Of a stretch of DNA of 64,000 bases, positions 52,140 through 64,000 are shown piece after piece; the first letter of the stretch is position 1, and each line of letters begins with the position of its first letter. The notes under the pieces are model-generated. The model was not told the origin of the DNA and made no database searches. It saw nothing but the letters and a program-made list of their open reading frames with translations. Both the position numbers and the translations under genes were made by a program. The stretch covers positions 17,111,888 through 17,175,887 of the forward strand of contig NC_064041.1 of the NCBI RefSeq assembly GCF_932526225.1, in the 5' to 3' direction. The stretch is from Nematostella vectensis. Taxonomy: Eukaryota; Cnidaria; Anthozoa; Actiniaria; Edwardsiidae.

Positions 52140-53569
52140 ATTGCTGAAGGGATTTGTAATGAAAATTACTTTTAATACTATTGGTATCGTAAACTATCCC
52201 AAGCAAAGTCACCATCGGACTGGAGGTTACATTCGGGAAAAGCTTCAGGGTTACATTCGGGAATTTGTTTTACGAGTGTTACCTCCAAAAGGTTACAATC
52301 GATATTTTTTTTTCTGAATGTAAATTCAAAAAAGTAACATTAGGAAAAATAAAACAGTATACTCGGAAAAAAAGGTATAGCAATCTATCGAGCGCTATGC
52401 TCTATGTTAGAATCTACTTAATCAAGTTATCCAAGGAATCTAGTTAGTTCTTGTGTGCATAAAATATGTACAGGATCCTGAACAAAGCATGAGCACATCA
52501 AAGATGCTGAGAGTACATAAAAATGTCCCTATACCTTCTTTTTATGTCATGACACACCAAGAACAGTATAATTAAGTATCGATATTTTAAAAAAAAAAAT
52601 AAAGAAAAAAAATAGGCTATCAGCGGGAATCGAACCCGGGTAGCTGCGTTAGTAGTCAAGTGCCCGAAACGAAAGACTAACGTGGCATTGCTGAAGGGAT
52701 TTGTAATGAAAATTACTTTTAATACTATTGGTATCGTAAACTATCCCAAGCAAAGTCACCATCGGACTGGAGGTTACATTCGGGAAAGGCTTCAGGGTTA
52801 CATTCGGGAATTTGTTTTACGAGTGTAACTTCCAAAAGGTTACAATCGATAATTTTTTTTTCCGAATGTAAATTCCAAAAAGTAACATTAAGAAAAATAA
52901 AACAGTATACTCGGAAAAAAAGGTATATCAATCTATCGAGCGCTATGCTCTATGTTAGAATCTACTTAATCAAGTTATACAAGGAATCTAGTTAGTTCTT
53001 GTGTGAATAAAATATGTACAGGATCCTGAAAAAAGCATGAGCACATCAAAGATGCTGAGAGTACATAAAAATGTCCCTATACCTTCTTTTTATGTCATGA
53101 CACACCAAGAACAGTATAATTAAGTATCGATATTTAAAAAAAAAATAAAAAATAAAAAAATAGGCTATCAGCGGGAATCGAACCCGGGTCGCTGCGTTAG
53201 TAGTCAAGTGCCCGAAACGAAAGATTAACGTGGCATTGCTGAAGGGATTTGTAATGAAAATTACTTTTAATACTATTGGTATCGTAAACTACCCCAAGCA
53301 AAGTCACCATCGGACTGGAGGTTACATTCGGGAAAAGCTTCAGGGTTACATTCGGGAATTTGTTTTACGAGTGTAACTTCCAAAAGGTTACAATCGATAA
53401 TTTTTTTTCCGAATGTAAATTCCAAAAAGTAACATTAGGAAATATTAAACAGTATACTCGGAAAAAAAGGTATATCAATCTTTCGAGCGCTATGCTCTAT
53501 GTTAGAATCTACTTAATCAAGTTATCCAAGGAATCTAGTTAGTTCTTGTGTGCATAAAATATGTACAGG

Positions 53570-55830
53570 ATCCTGAACAAAGCATGAGCACATCAAAGAT
53601 GCTGAGAGTACATAAAAATGTCCCTATACCTTCTTTTTATGTCATGACACACCAAGAACAGTATAATTAAGTATCGATATTTAAAAAAAAATAAAGAAAA
53701 AAAATAGGCTATCAGCGGGAATCGAACCCGGGTAGCTGCGTTAGTAGTCAAGTGCCCGCAACAAAAGACTAACGTGGCATTGCTGAAGGGAATTGTAATG
53801 AAAATTACTTTTAATACTATTGGTATCGTAAACTATCCCATGCAAAGTCACCATGGGACTGGAGGTTACATTCGGGAAAAGCTTCAGGGTTACATTCGGG
53901 AATTTGTTTTACGAGTGTAACCTCCAAAAGGTTACAATCGATAATTTTTTTTCCGAATGTAAATTCCAAAAAGTAACATTAGGAAAAATAAAACAGTATA
54001 CTCGGAAAAAAAGGTATATCAATCTATCGAGCGCTATGCTCTATGTTAGAATCTACTCAATCAAGTTATCCAAGGAATCTAGTTAGTTCTTGTGTGCATA
54101 AAATATGTACAGGATCCTGAACAAAGCATGAGCACATCAAACATGCTGAGAGTACATAAAAATGTCCCTATACCTTCTTTTTATATCATGACACACCAAG
54201 AACAGTATAATTAAGTATCGATATTTAAAAAAAATAAAGAAAAAAAATAGGCTATCAGCGGGAATCGAACCTGAGTCGCTGCGTTAGTAGTCAAGTGCCC
54301 GCAACGAAAGACTAACGTGGCATTGCTGAAGAGAATTGTAATGAAAATTAGTTTTAATACTATTGGTATCGTAAACTATCCCAAGCAAAGTCACCATCGG
54401 ACTGGAGGTTACATTCGGGAAAAGCTTCAGGGTTACATTCGGGAATTTGTTTTACGAGTGTAACCTCCAAAAGGTTATTTTTTTCCGAATGTAAATTCCA
54501 AAAAGTAACATTATGAAAAATAAAACAGTATACTCGGAAAAAAGGTATATCAATCTATCGAGCGCTATGCTCTATGTTAGAATCTACTTAATCAAGTTAT
54601 CCAAGGAATCTAGTTAGTTCTTGTTTACATAAAATATGTACAGGATCCTGAAAAAAGCATGAGCACATCAAAGATGCTGAGAGTACATAAAAATGTCCCT
54701 ATACCTTCTTTTTATGTCATGACACACCAAGAACAGTATAATTAAGTATCGATATTTAAAAAAAAAAATAAAGAAAACAAATAGGCTTTCAGCGGGAATC
54801 CAACCCGGGTAGCTGCGTTAGTAGTCAAGTGCCCGCAACGAAAGACTAACGTGGCATTGCTGAAGGGATTTGTAATGAAAATTACTTTTAATACTATTGG
54901 TATCGTGAACTATCCCAAGCAAAGTCACCATGGGACTGGAGGTTACATTCGGGAAAGGCTTCAGGGTTACATTCGAGAATTTGTTTTACGAGTGTAACTT
55001 CCAAAAGGTTACAATCGATAATTTTTTTTTTCCGAATATAAATTCCAAAAAGTAACATTAGGAAAAATAAAACAGTATACTCGGAAAAAAAGGTATATCA
55101 ATCTATCGAGCGCTATGCTCTATGTTAGAATCTACTTAATCAAGTTATACAAGGAATCTAGTTAGTTCTTGTGTGAATAAAATATGTACAGGATCCTGAA
55201 AAAAGCATGAGCACATCAAAGATGCTGAGAGTACATAAAAATGTCCCTATACCTTCTTTTTATGTCATGACACACCAAGAACAGTATAATTAAGTATCGA
55301 TATAAAAAAAAATAAAGAAAAAAAAATAGGCTATCAGCGGGAATCGAACCCGGGTAGCTGCGTTAGTAGTCAAGTGCCCGAAACGAAAGACTAACGTGGC
55401 ATTGCTGAAGGGAATTGTAATGAAAATTACTTTTAATACTATTGGTATCGTAAACTATCCCATGCAAAGTCACCATCGGACTGGAGGTTACATTCGGGAA
55501 AAGCTTCAGGGTTATATTCGGGAATTTGTTTTACGAGTGTAACCTCTAAAAGGTTACAATCGCTTATTTTTTTCCGAATGTAAATTCCAAAAAGTAACAT
55601 TAAGAAAAATAAAACAGTATACTCTGAAAAAAAGGTATATCAATCTATCGAGCGCTATGCTCTATATTAGAATCTACTTAATCAAGTTATCCAAGGAATC
55701 TAGTTAGTTCTTGTGTGAATAAAATATGTACAGGATCCTGAAAAAAGCATGAGCACATCAAAGATGCTGAGAGTACATAAAAATGTCCCTATACCTTCTT
55801 TTTATGTCATGACACACCAAGAACAGTATA
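53570..55830 (+). repeat. Higher-order block E, copy 1
   Basis: Matches 58,996-61,790. Shared rare markers are GAACCTGAGTCGC with GAAGAGAATTG, TTGTTTACATAAAA, AATCCAACCC, CGAATATAAATTCC, and TCGCTTATTTTTTTCC. The offset is about 5,427-5,429 up to about 54.9 kb, then about 5,962. Confidence 0.85.
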
Positions 55831-56986
55831 ATTAAGTATCGATATTAAAAAAAAATAAAGAAAAAAAAATAGGCTATCAGCGGGAATCGAACCCGGGTCG
55901 ATGCGTTAGTAGTCAAGTGCCCGAAACGAAAGACTAACGTGGCATTGCTGAAGGGATTTGTAATGAAAATTACTTTTAATACTATTGGTATCATAAACTA
56001 TCCCAAGCAAAGTCACCATCGGACTGGAGGTTACATTCGTGAAAGGCTTCAGGGTTACATTCGGGAATTTGTTTTACGAGTGTAACTTCCAAAAGGTTAC
56101 AATCGATATTTTTTTTTCCGAATGTAAATTCCAAAAAGTAACATTAAGAAAAATAAAACAGTATACTCGGAAAAAAAGGTATATCAATCTATCGAGCGCT
56201 ATGCTCTATGTTAGAATCTACTTAATCAAGTTATACAAGGAATCTAGTTAGTTCTTGTGTGAATAAAATATGTACAGGATCCTGAAAAAAGCATGAGCAC
56301 ATCAAAGATGCTGAGAGTACATAAAAATGTCCCTATACCTTCTTTTTATGTCATGACACACCAAGAACAGTATAATTAAGTATCGATATAAAAAAAAATT
56401 AAGAAAATAAAAATAGGCTATCAGCGGGAATCGAACTCGGGTAGCTGGGTTAGTAGTCAAGTGCCCGAAACGAAAGACTAACGTGGCATTGCTGAAGGGG
56501 ATTGTAATGAAAATTACTTTTAATACTATTGGTATCGTAAACTATCCCATGCAAAGTCACCATCGGACTGGAGGTTACATTCGGGAAAAGCTTCAGGGTT
56601 ACATTCGGGAATTTTTTTTACGAGTGTACCTTCCAAAAGGTTACAATCGATAATTTTTTTTCCGAATGTAAATTCAAAAAAGTAACATTAGGAAAAATAA
56701 AACAGTATACTCTGAAAAAAAGGTATATCAATCTATCGAGCGCTATGCTCTATATTAGAATCTACTTAATCAAGTTATCCAAGGAATCTAGTTAGTTCTT
56801 GTGTGCATAAAATATGTACAGGATCCTAAACAAAGCATGAGCACATCAAAGATGCTGAGAGTACATAAAAGTGTCTCTATACCTTCTTTTTATGTCATGA
56901 CACACCAAGAACAGTATAATTGAGTATCGATATTTAAACAAAAATAAAGAATAAAAAAATAGGCTATCAGCGGGAATCGAACCCGG

Positions 56987-58980
56987 GTGGCTGCGTTAGT
57001 AGTCAAGTGCCCGAAACGAAAGACTAACGTGGCATTGCTGGAGGGATTTGTAATGAAAATTACTTTTAATACTATTGGTATCGTAAACTATCCCAAGCAA
57101 AGTCACCATCGGACTGGAGGTTACATTCGGGAAAAGCTTCAGGGTTACATTCGGGAATTTGTTTTACGAGTGTAACTTCCAAAAGGTTACAATCGATAAT
57201 TTTTTTTCCGAATGTAAATTCAAAAAAGTAACATTAGGAAAAATAAAACAGTATACTCGGAAAAAAAGGTATATCAATCTATCGAGCGCTATGCTCTATG
57301 TTAGAATCTACTTAATCAAGTTATCCAAGGAATCTAGTTAGTTCTTGTGTGCATAAAATATGTACAGGTTCCTGAACAAAGCATGAGCACATCAAAGATG
57401 CTGAGAGTACATAAAAATGTCCCTATACCTTCTTTTTATGTCATGACACACCAAGAACAGTATAATTATGTATCGATATTTAAAAAAAAAAAATAAAGAA
57501 AAAAAAAATAGCTATCAGCGGGAATCGAACCCGGGTAGCTGCGTTAGTAGTCAAGTGCCCGCAACGAAAGACTAACGTGGCATTGCTGAAGGGAATTGTA
57601 ATGAAAATTACTTTTAATACTATTGGTATCGTAAACTATCCCAAGCAAAGTCACCATCGGACTGGAGGTTACATTCGGGAAAAGCTTCAGGGTTACATTC
57701 GGGAATTTGTTTTACGAGTGTAACCTCCAAAAGGTTATTTTTTTCCGAATGTAAATTCCAAAAAGTAACATTAGAAAAAATAAAACAGGATACTCGGAAA
57801 AAAGGTATATCAATCTATCGAGCGCTATGCTCTATGTAAGAATCTACTTAATCAAGTTATCCAAGGAATCTAGTTAGTTCTTGTGTACATAAAATATGTA
57901 CAGGATCCTGAACAAAGCATGAGCACATCAAAGATGCTGAGAGTACATAAAAATGTCCCTATACCTTCTTTTTATGTCATGACACACCAAGAACAGTATA
58001 ATTAAGTATCGATATTAAAAAAAAAATAAAGAAAAAAAAATAGGCTATCAGCGGGAATCGAACCCGGGTCGCTGCGTTAGAAGTCAAGTGCCCGAAACGA
58101 AAGACTAACGTGGCATTGCTGAAGGGAATTGTAATGAAAATTACTTTTAATACTATTGGTATCGTAAACTATCCCATGCAAAGTCACCATCGGACTGGAG
58201 GTTACATTCGGGAAAAGCTTCAGGGTTACATTCGGGAATTTGTTTTACGAGTGTAACTTCCAAAAGGTTACAATCGATACTTTTTTTTCCGAATGTAAAT
58301 TCAAAAAAGTAACATTAGGAAAAATAAAACAGTATACTCTGAAAAAAAGGTATATCAATCTATCGAGCGCTATGCTCTATATTAGAATCTACTTAATCAA
58401 GTTATCCAAGGAATCTAGTTAGTTCTTGTGTGCATAAAATATGTACAGGATCCTGAACAAAGCATGAGCACATCAAAGATGCTGAGAGTACATAAAAATG
58501 TCCCTATACCTTCTTTTTATGTCATGACACACCAAGAACAGTATAATTAAGTATCGATATTTAAAAAAAAATAAAGAATAAAAAAATAGGCTATCAGCGG
58601 GAATCGAACCCGGGTGGCTGCGTTAGTAGTCAAGTGCCCGAAACGAAAGACTAACGTGGCATTGCTGGAGGGATTTGTAATGAAAATTACTTTTAATACT
58701 ATTGGTATCGTAAACTATCCCAAGCAAAGTCACCATCGGACTGGAGGTTACATTCGGGAAAAGCTTCAGGGTTACATTCGGGAATTTGTTTTACGAGTGT
58801 AACTTCCAAAAGGTTACAATCGATAATTTTTTTTCCGAATGTAAATTCCAAAAAGTAACATTAGGAAAAATTAAACAGTATACTCGGAAAAAAAGGTATA
58901 TCAATCTTTCGAGCGCTATGCTCTATGTTAGAATCTACTTAATCAAGTTATCCAAGAAATCTAGTTAGTTCTTGTGTGCA
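56987..58980 (+). repeat. 3-monomer repeat relation (offset 1,627 bp)
   Basis: Sites 56821 and 57367 match 58448 and 58994. Shared markers are GGGTGGCTGCG and GCTGGAGGGATTTG (about 56.98 and 58.61 kb). At 57,367 the GGATCC marker itself is mutated to GGTTCC, the only loss found. Confidence 0.75.
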
Positions 58981-58995
58981 TAAAATATGTACAGG

Positions 58996-61790
58996 ATCCT
59001 GAACAAAGCATGAGCACATCAAAGATGCTGAGAGTACATAAAAATGTCCCTATACCTTCTTTTTATGTCATGACACACCAAGAACAGTATAACTAAGTAT
59101 CGATATTTAAAAAAAAAATAAAGAAAAAAAATAGGCTATCAGCGGGAATCGAACCTGGGTAGCTGCGTTAGTAGTCAAGTGCCCGCAACAAAAGACTAAC
59201 GTGGCATTGCTGAAGGGAATTGTAATGAAAATTACGTTTAATACTATTGGTATCGTAAACTATCCCATGCAAAGTCACCATCGGACTGGAGGTTACATTC
59301 GGGAAAAGCTTCAGGGTTACATTCGGGAATTTGTTTTACGAGTGTAACCTCCAAAAGGTTACAATCGATAATTTTTTTTCCGAATGTAAATTCCAAAAAG
59401 TAACATTAGGAAAAATAAAACAGTATACTCGGAAAAAAAGGTATATCAATCTATCGAGCGCTATGCTCTATGTTAGAATCTACTTAATCAAGTTATCCAA
59501 GGAATCTAGTTAGTTCTTGTGTGCATAAAATATGTACAGGATCCTGAACAAAGCATGAGCACATCAAAGATGCTGAGAGTACATAAAAATGTCCCTATAC
59601 CTTCTTTTTATATCATGACACACCAAGAACAGTATAATTAAGTATCGATATTTAAAAAAAAAATAAAGAAAAAAAATAGGCTATCAGCGGGAATCGAACC
59701 TGAGTCGCTGCGTTAGTAGTCAAGTGCCCGCAACGAAAGACTAACGTGGCATTGCTGAAGAGAATTGTAATGAAAATTAGTTTTAATACTATTGGTATCG
59801 TAAACTATCCCAAGCAAAGTCACCATCGGACTGGAGGTTACATTCGGGAAAAGCTTCAGGGTTACATTCGGGAATTTGTTTTACGAGTGTAACCTCCAAA
59901 AGGTTATTTTTTTCCGAATGTAAATTCCAATAAGTAACATTAGGAAAAATAAAACAGTATACTCGGAAAAAAGGTATATCAATCTATCGAGCGCTATGCT
60001 CTATGTTAGAATCTACTTAATCAAGTTATCCAAGGAATCTAGTTAGTTCTTGTTTACATAAAATATGTACAGGATCCTGAAAAAAGCATGAGCACATCAA
60101 AGATGCTGAGAGTACATAAAAATGTCCCTATACCTTCTTTTTATGTCATGACACACCAAGAACAGTATAATTAAGTATCGATATTTAAAAAAAAAATAAA
60201 GAAAACAAATAGGCTATCAGCGGGAATCCAACCCGGGTAGCTGCGTTAGTAGTCAAGTGCCCGAAACGAAAGACTAACGTGGCATTGCTGAAGGGATTTG
60301 TAATGAAAATTACTTTTAATACTATTGGTATCGTAAACTATCCCAAGCAAAGTCACCATGGGACTGGAGGTTACATTCGGGAAAGGCTTCAGGGTTACAT
60401 TCGGGAATTTGTTTTACGAGTGTAACCTCCAAAAGGTTATTTTTTTCCGAATGTAAATTCCAAAAAGTAACATTAGGAAAAATAAAACAGTATACTCGGA
60501 AAAAAGGTATATCAATCTATCGAGCGCTATGCTCTATGTTAGAATCTACTTAATCAAGTTATCCAAGGAATCTAGTTAGTTCTTGTTTACATAAAATATG
60601 TACAGGATCCTGAAAAAAGCATGAGCACATCAAAGATGCTGAGAGTACATAAAAATGTCCCTATACCTTCTTTTTATGTCATGACACACCAAGAACAGTA
60701 TAATTAAGTATCGATATTTAAAAAAAAAAAATAAAGAAAACAAATAGGCTATCAGCGGGAATCCAACCCGGGTAGCTGCGTTAGTAGTCAAGTGCCCGAA
60801 ACGAAAGACTAACGTGGCATTGCTGAAGGGATTTGTAATGAAAATTACTTTTAATACTATTGGTATCGTAAACTATCCCAAGCAAAGTCACCATGGGACT
60901 GGAGGTTACATTCGGGAAAGGCTTCAGGGTTACATTCGGGAATTTGTTTTACGAGTGTAACTTCCAAAAGGTTACAATCGATAATTTTTTTTTTCCGAAT
61001 ATAAATTCCAAAAAGTAACATTAGGAAAAATAAAACAGTATACTCGGAAAAAAAGGTATATCAATCTATCGAGCGCTATGCTCTATGTTAGAATCTACTT
61101 AATCAAGTTATACAAGGAATCTAGTTAGTTCTTGTGTGAATAAAATATGTACAGGATCCTGAAAAAAGCATGAGCACATCAAAGATGCTGAGAGTACATA
61201 AAAATGTCCCTATACCTTCTTTTTATGTCATGACACACCAAGAACAGTATAATTAAGTATCGATATAAAAAAAATAAAGAAAAAAAATAGGCTATCAGCG
61301 GGAATCGAACCCGGGTAGCTGCGTTAGTAGTCAAGTGCCCGCAACGAAAGACTAACGTGGCATTGCTGAAGGGAATTGTAATGAAAATTACTTTTAATAC
61401 TATTGGTATCGTAAACTATCCCATGCAAAGTCACCATCGGACTGGAGGTTACATTCGGGAAAAGCTTCAGGGTTACATTCGGGAATTTGTTTTACGAGTG
61501 TAACCTCTAAAAGGTTACAATCGCTTATTTTTTTCCGAATGTAAATTCCAAAAAGTAACATTAAGAAAAATAAAACAGTATACTCTGAAAAAAAGGTATA
61601 TCAATCTATCGAGCGCTATGCTCTATATTAGAATCTACTTAATCAAGTTATCCAAGGAATCTAGTTAGTTCTTGTGTGAATAAAATATGTACAGGATCCT
61701 GAAAAAAGCATGAGCACATCAAAGATGCTGAGAGTACATAAAAATGTCCCTATACCTTCTTTTTATGTCATGACACACCAAGAACAGTAT
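58996..61790 (+). repeat. Higher-order block E, copy 2, with one extra monomer
   Basis: The offset jump of about 533 bp relative to copy 1 is explained by the internal duplication at 59,903-60,968. Confidence 0.85.
59903..60968 (+). repeat. Single-monomer tandem duplication (2 x 533 bp)
   Basis: Two adjacent monomers share the 11-bp deletion, TTGTTTACATAAAA, GAAAACAAATAGG, AATCCAACCC, CCGAAACGAAAG and CATGGGACTGG. The GGATCC sites 60072 and 60605 are exactly 533 bp apart. The A tract differs slightly. Block E copy 1 has only one such monomer, so the direction is probably gain here. Confidence 0.88.
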
Positions 61791-62240
61791 AATTAAGTAT
61801 CGATATTAAAAAAAAAAATAAAGAAAAAAAAATAGGCTATCAGCGGGAATCGAACCCGGGTCGCTGCGTTAGTAGTCAAGTGCCCGCAACGAAAGACTAA
61901 CGTGGCATTGCTGAAGGGATTTGTAATGAAAATTACTTTTAATACTATTGGTATCGTAAACTATCCCAAGCAAAGTCACCATCGGACTGGAGGTTACATT
62001 CGGGAAAGGCTTCAGGGTTACATTGGAGAATTTGTTTTACGAGTGTAACTTCCAAAAGGTTACAATCGATAATTTTTTTTTCCGAATGTAAATTCCAAAA
62101 AGTAACATTAAGAAAAATAAAACAGTATACTCGGAAAAAAAGGTATATCAATCTATCGAGCGCTATGCTCTATGTTAGAATCTACTTAATCAAGTTATCC
62201 AAGGAATCTAGTTAGTTCTTGTGTGCATAAAATATGTACA

Positions 62241-64000
62241 GGATCCTGAACAAAGCATGAGCACATCAAAGATGCTGAGAGTACATAAAAATGTCCCTAT
62301 ACCTTCTTTTTATGTCATGACACACCAAGAACAGTATAATTAAGTATCGATATTTAAAAAAAAAAATAAAGAAAAAAAAATAGGCTATCAGCGGGAATCG
62401 AACCCGGGTAGCTGCGTTAGTAGTCAAGTGCCCGCAACGAAAGACTAACGTGGCATTGCTGAAGGGAATTGTAATGAAAATTACTTTTAATACTATTGGT
62501 ATCGTAAACTATCCCAAGCAAAGTCACCATCGGACTGGAGGTTACATTCGGGAAAAGCTTCAGGGTTACATTCGGGAATTTGTTTTACGAGTGTAACTTC
62601 CAAAAGGTCACAATCGATAATTTTTTTTTCCGAATGTAAATTTCAAAAAGTAACATTAGGAAAAATAAAACAGTATACTCGGAAAAAAAGGTATATCAAT
62701 CTATCGAGCGCTATGCTCTATGCTAGAATCTACTTAATCAAGTTATCCAAGGAATCTAGTTAGTTCTTGTGTGCATAAAATATGTACAGGATCCTGAACA
62801 AAGCATGAGCACATCAAAGATGCTGAGAGTACATAAAAATGTCCCTATACCTTCTTTATATATCATGACACACCAAGAACAGTATAATTAAGTATCGATA
62901 TTTAAAAAAAAAAAATAAAGAAAAAAAAATAGGCTATCAGCGGGAATGAACCCGGGTCTCTGCGTTTGTAGTCAAGTGCCCGCAACGAAAGACTAACGTG
63001 GCATTGCTGAAGGGATTTGTAATGAAAATTACTTTTAATACTATTTGTATCGTAAACTATCCCAAGCAAAGTCACCATCGGACTGGAGGTTACATTCGGG
63101 AAAAGCCTCAGGGTTACATTCGGGAATTTGTTTTACGAGTGTTACCTCCAAAAGGTTACAATCGATATTTTTTTTTCCGAATGTAAATTCAAAAAAGGTA
63201 ACATTAGGAAAAATAAAACAGTATACTCGGAAAAAAAGGTATATCAATCTATCGAGCGCTATGCTCTATGTTAGAATCTACTTAATCAAGTTATCCAAGG
63301 AATCTAGTTAGTTCTTGTGTGCATAAAATATGTACAGGATCCTGAACAAAGCATGAGCTCATCAAAGATGCTGAGAGTACATAAAAATGTCCCTATACCT
63401 TCTTTCTATGTCATGACACACCAAGAACAGTATAATTAAGTATCGATATTTAAAAAAAAAAATAAAGAAAAAAAAATAGGCTATCAGCGGGAATCGAACC
63501 CGGGTAGCTGCGTTAGTAGTCAAGTGCCCGCAACGAAAGACTAACGTGGCATTGCTGAAGGGAATTGTAATGAAAATTACTTTTAATACTATTGGTATCG
63601 TAAACTATCCCAAGCAAAGTCACCATCGGACTGGAGGTTACATTCGGGAAAAGCTTCAGGGTTACATTCGGGAATTTGTTTTACGAGTGTAACTTCCAAA
63701 AGGTCACAATCGATAATTTTTTTTCCGAATGTAAATTTCAAAAAGTAACATTAGTAAAAATAAAACAGTATACTCGGAAAAAAAGGTATATCAATCTATC
63801 GAGCGCTATGCTCTATGCTAGAATCTACTTAATCAAGTTATCCAAGGAATCTAGTTAGTTCTTGTGTGCATAAAATATGTACAGGATCCTGAACAAAGCA
63901 TGAGCACATCAAAGATGCTGAGAGTACATAAAAATGTCCCTATACCTTCTTTTTATATCATGACACACCAAGAACAGTATAATTAAGTATCGATATTTAA
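62241..64000 (+). repeat. Right edge: 2-monomer relation and cut monomer
   Basis: The monomers ending at 62789 and 63884 share AAGGTCACAATCG, AAATTTCAAAAAG and CTATGCTAGAATC, 1,095 bp apart. The window ends in the A-tract of a monomer, just before its tRNA relic. Confidence 0.8.

Larger units (their letters stand above)
1..64000 (+). repeat. Satellite array, ~545-bp monomer, ~117.5 copies, head-to-tail
   Basis: Every part of the window is the same monomer repeated in one orientation. GGATCC start positions, read by eye: 152, 699, 1240, 1785, 2328, 2876, 3421, 3969, 4517, 5060, 5603, 6147, 6692, 7236, 7779, 8323, 8868, 9412, 9959, 10506, 11047, 11592, 12135, 12683, 13229, 13778, 14322, 14866, 15413, 15960, 16508, 17053, 17601, 18148, 18695, 19236, 19781, 20329, 20874, 21420, 21963, 22510, 23054, 23602, 24148, 24694, 25240, 25782, 26328, 26873, 27418, 27964, 28510, 29058, 29604, 30151, 30697, 31245, 31790, 32337, 32882, 33417, 33964, 34510, 35058, 35603, 36150, 36695, 37230, 37777, 38323, 38870, 39415, 39950, 40498, 41044, 41591, 42132, 42680, 43225, 43760, 44307, 44854, 45389, 45936, 46483, 47026, 47573, 48119, 48662, 49205, 49752, 50298, 50841, 51384, 51930, 52473, 53021, 53568, 54112, 54643, 55191, 55733, 56277, 56821, 57367 (site mutated to GGTTCC), 57903, 58448, 58994, 59539, 60072, 60605, 61154, 61694, 62241, 62789, 63337, 63884. 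Length differences come mainly from the A-rich tract and from an 11-bp deletion class. Both window edges cut through a monomer, so the array extends beyond on each side. No gene or unrelated insertion interrupts it. Confidence 0.98.

Noticed and set aside
53853-54086. 77-codon frame with a genuine ATG
   Set aside because: The ATG comes from the CATGGGACTGG variant of the satellite. The rest is the common spurious frame.
1-64000. CRISPR array
   Set aside because: There are no short repeats separated by unique spacers. The whole 545-bp unit is repeated and nothing between copies is unique.
1-64000. rDNA/5S array or telomeric repeat
   Set aside because: No rRNA-like segment, 5S internal control region or short telomere motif was seen in the monomer.

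Overview
The whole 64,000-base window is one uninterrupted tandem array of a single A+T-rich satellite monomer. I find no unique-sequence DNA, no convincing protein-coding gene, no transposon, no rRNA and no CRISPR. The monomer carries one GGATCC (BamHI) site, and I used it as the phase marker. There are 118 marker positions, from 152 to 63,884, so 117 complete periods. The mean period is about 544.7 bp (range 531-549). All copies are head-to-tail on the same strand. This points to eukaryotic constitutive heterochromatin (centromeric, pericentromeric, subtelomeric or a sex/B chromosome) from a genome I cannot identify to lineage.

Monomer anatomy, in + strand order from GGATCC: (1) about 85 bp with a 9-bp inverted repeat (ACATAAAAA/TTTTTATGT) running into a 10-bp palindrome (TGTCATGACA); (2) an A-rich tract of variable length; (3) a minus-strand, 72-nt tRNA-derived relic with a good internal B box, a pairable D stem and a canonical-looking anticodon loop, but broken anticodon and acceptor stems, followed in its own direction by a T8 run that would serve as a Pol III terminator; (4) about 80 bp of A+T-rich spacer with a small GAAA-loop hairpin; (5) a four-armed block of about 24-bp subrepeats, two pointing one way and two the other, built on TTACATTCGG / CCGAATGTAA; (6) about 150 bp of spacer back to the next GGATCC.

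Regional layout: from 1 to about 28 kb, monomers carry left-type markers (AGAATCGAC in many copies, CATGTGCCCG in some). From about 28-30 kb to the end these are gone, and a new linked set of variants appears (GAATAAAATATG, CTGAAAAAAGC, CCGAAACGAAAG, TATACAAGG, plus an 11-bp deletion class). Recent block duplications are superimposed: about 2,176 bp (4 monomers) at 4.7-9.0 kb; about 9,807 bp spacing linking 1-3.4 kb with 9.8-13.2 kb; 5,454 bp spacing linking 8.8-10.0 with 14.3-15.5 kb; 3,813 bp (7 monomers) at 30.0-37.6 kb; 1,629 bp (3 monomers) at 43.2-46.4 kb; 2,179 bp at 47.8-51.2 kb; and about 5,430 bp spacing linking 53.6-55.8 with 59.0-61.8 kb, with a fresh single-monomer duplication (533 bp) inside the later copy. 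This is the pattern expected from repeated unequal exchange or replication-based amplification at many scales.

The recurrent 60-88 codon open frames across the window are translations of the satellite. Most begin at TTG or GTG, they recur once per monomer, and several read straight through the tRNA relic or poly-A tract. I do not annotate them as genes. The most interesting biology is the roughly 117-fold array of B-box/terminator-bearing tRNA relics embedded in a satellite with higher-order structure.
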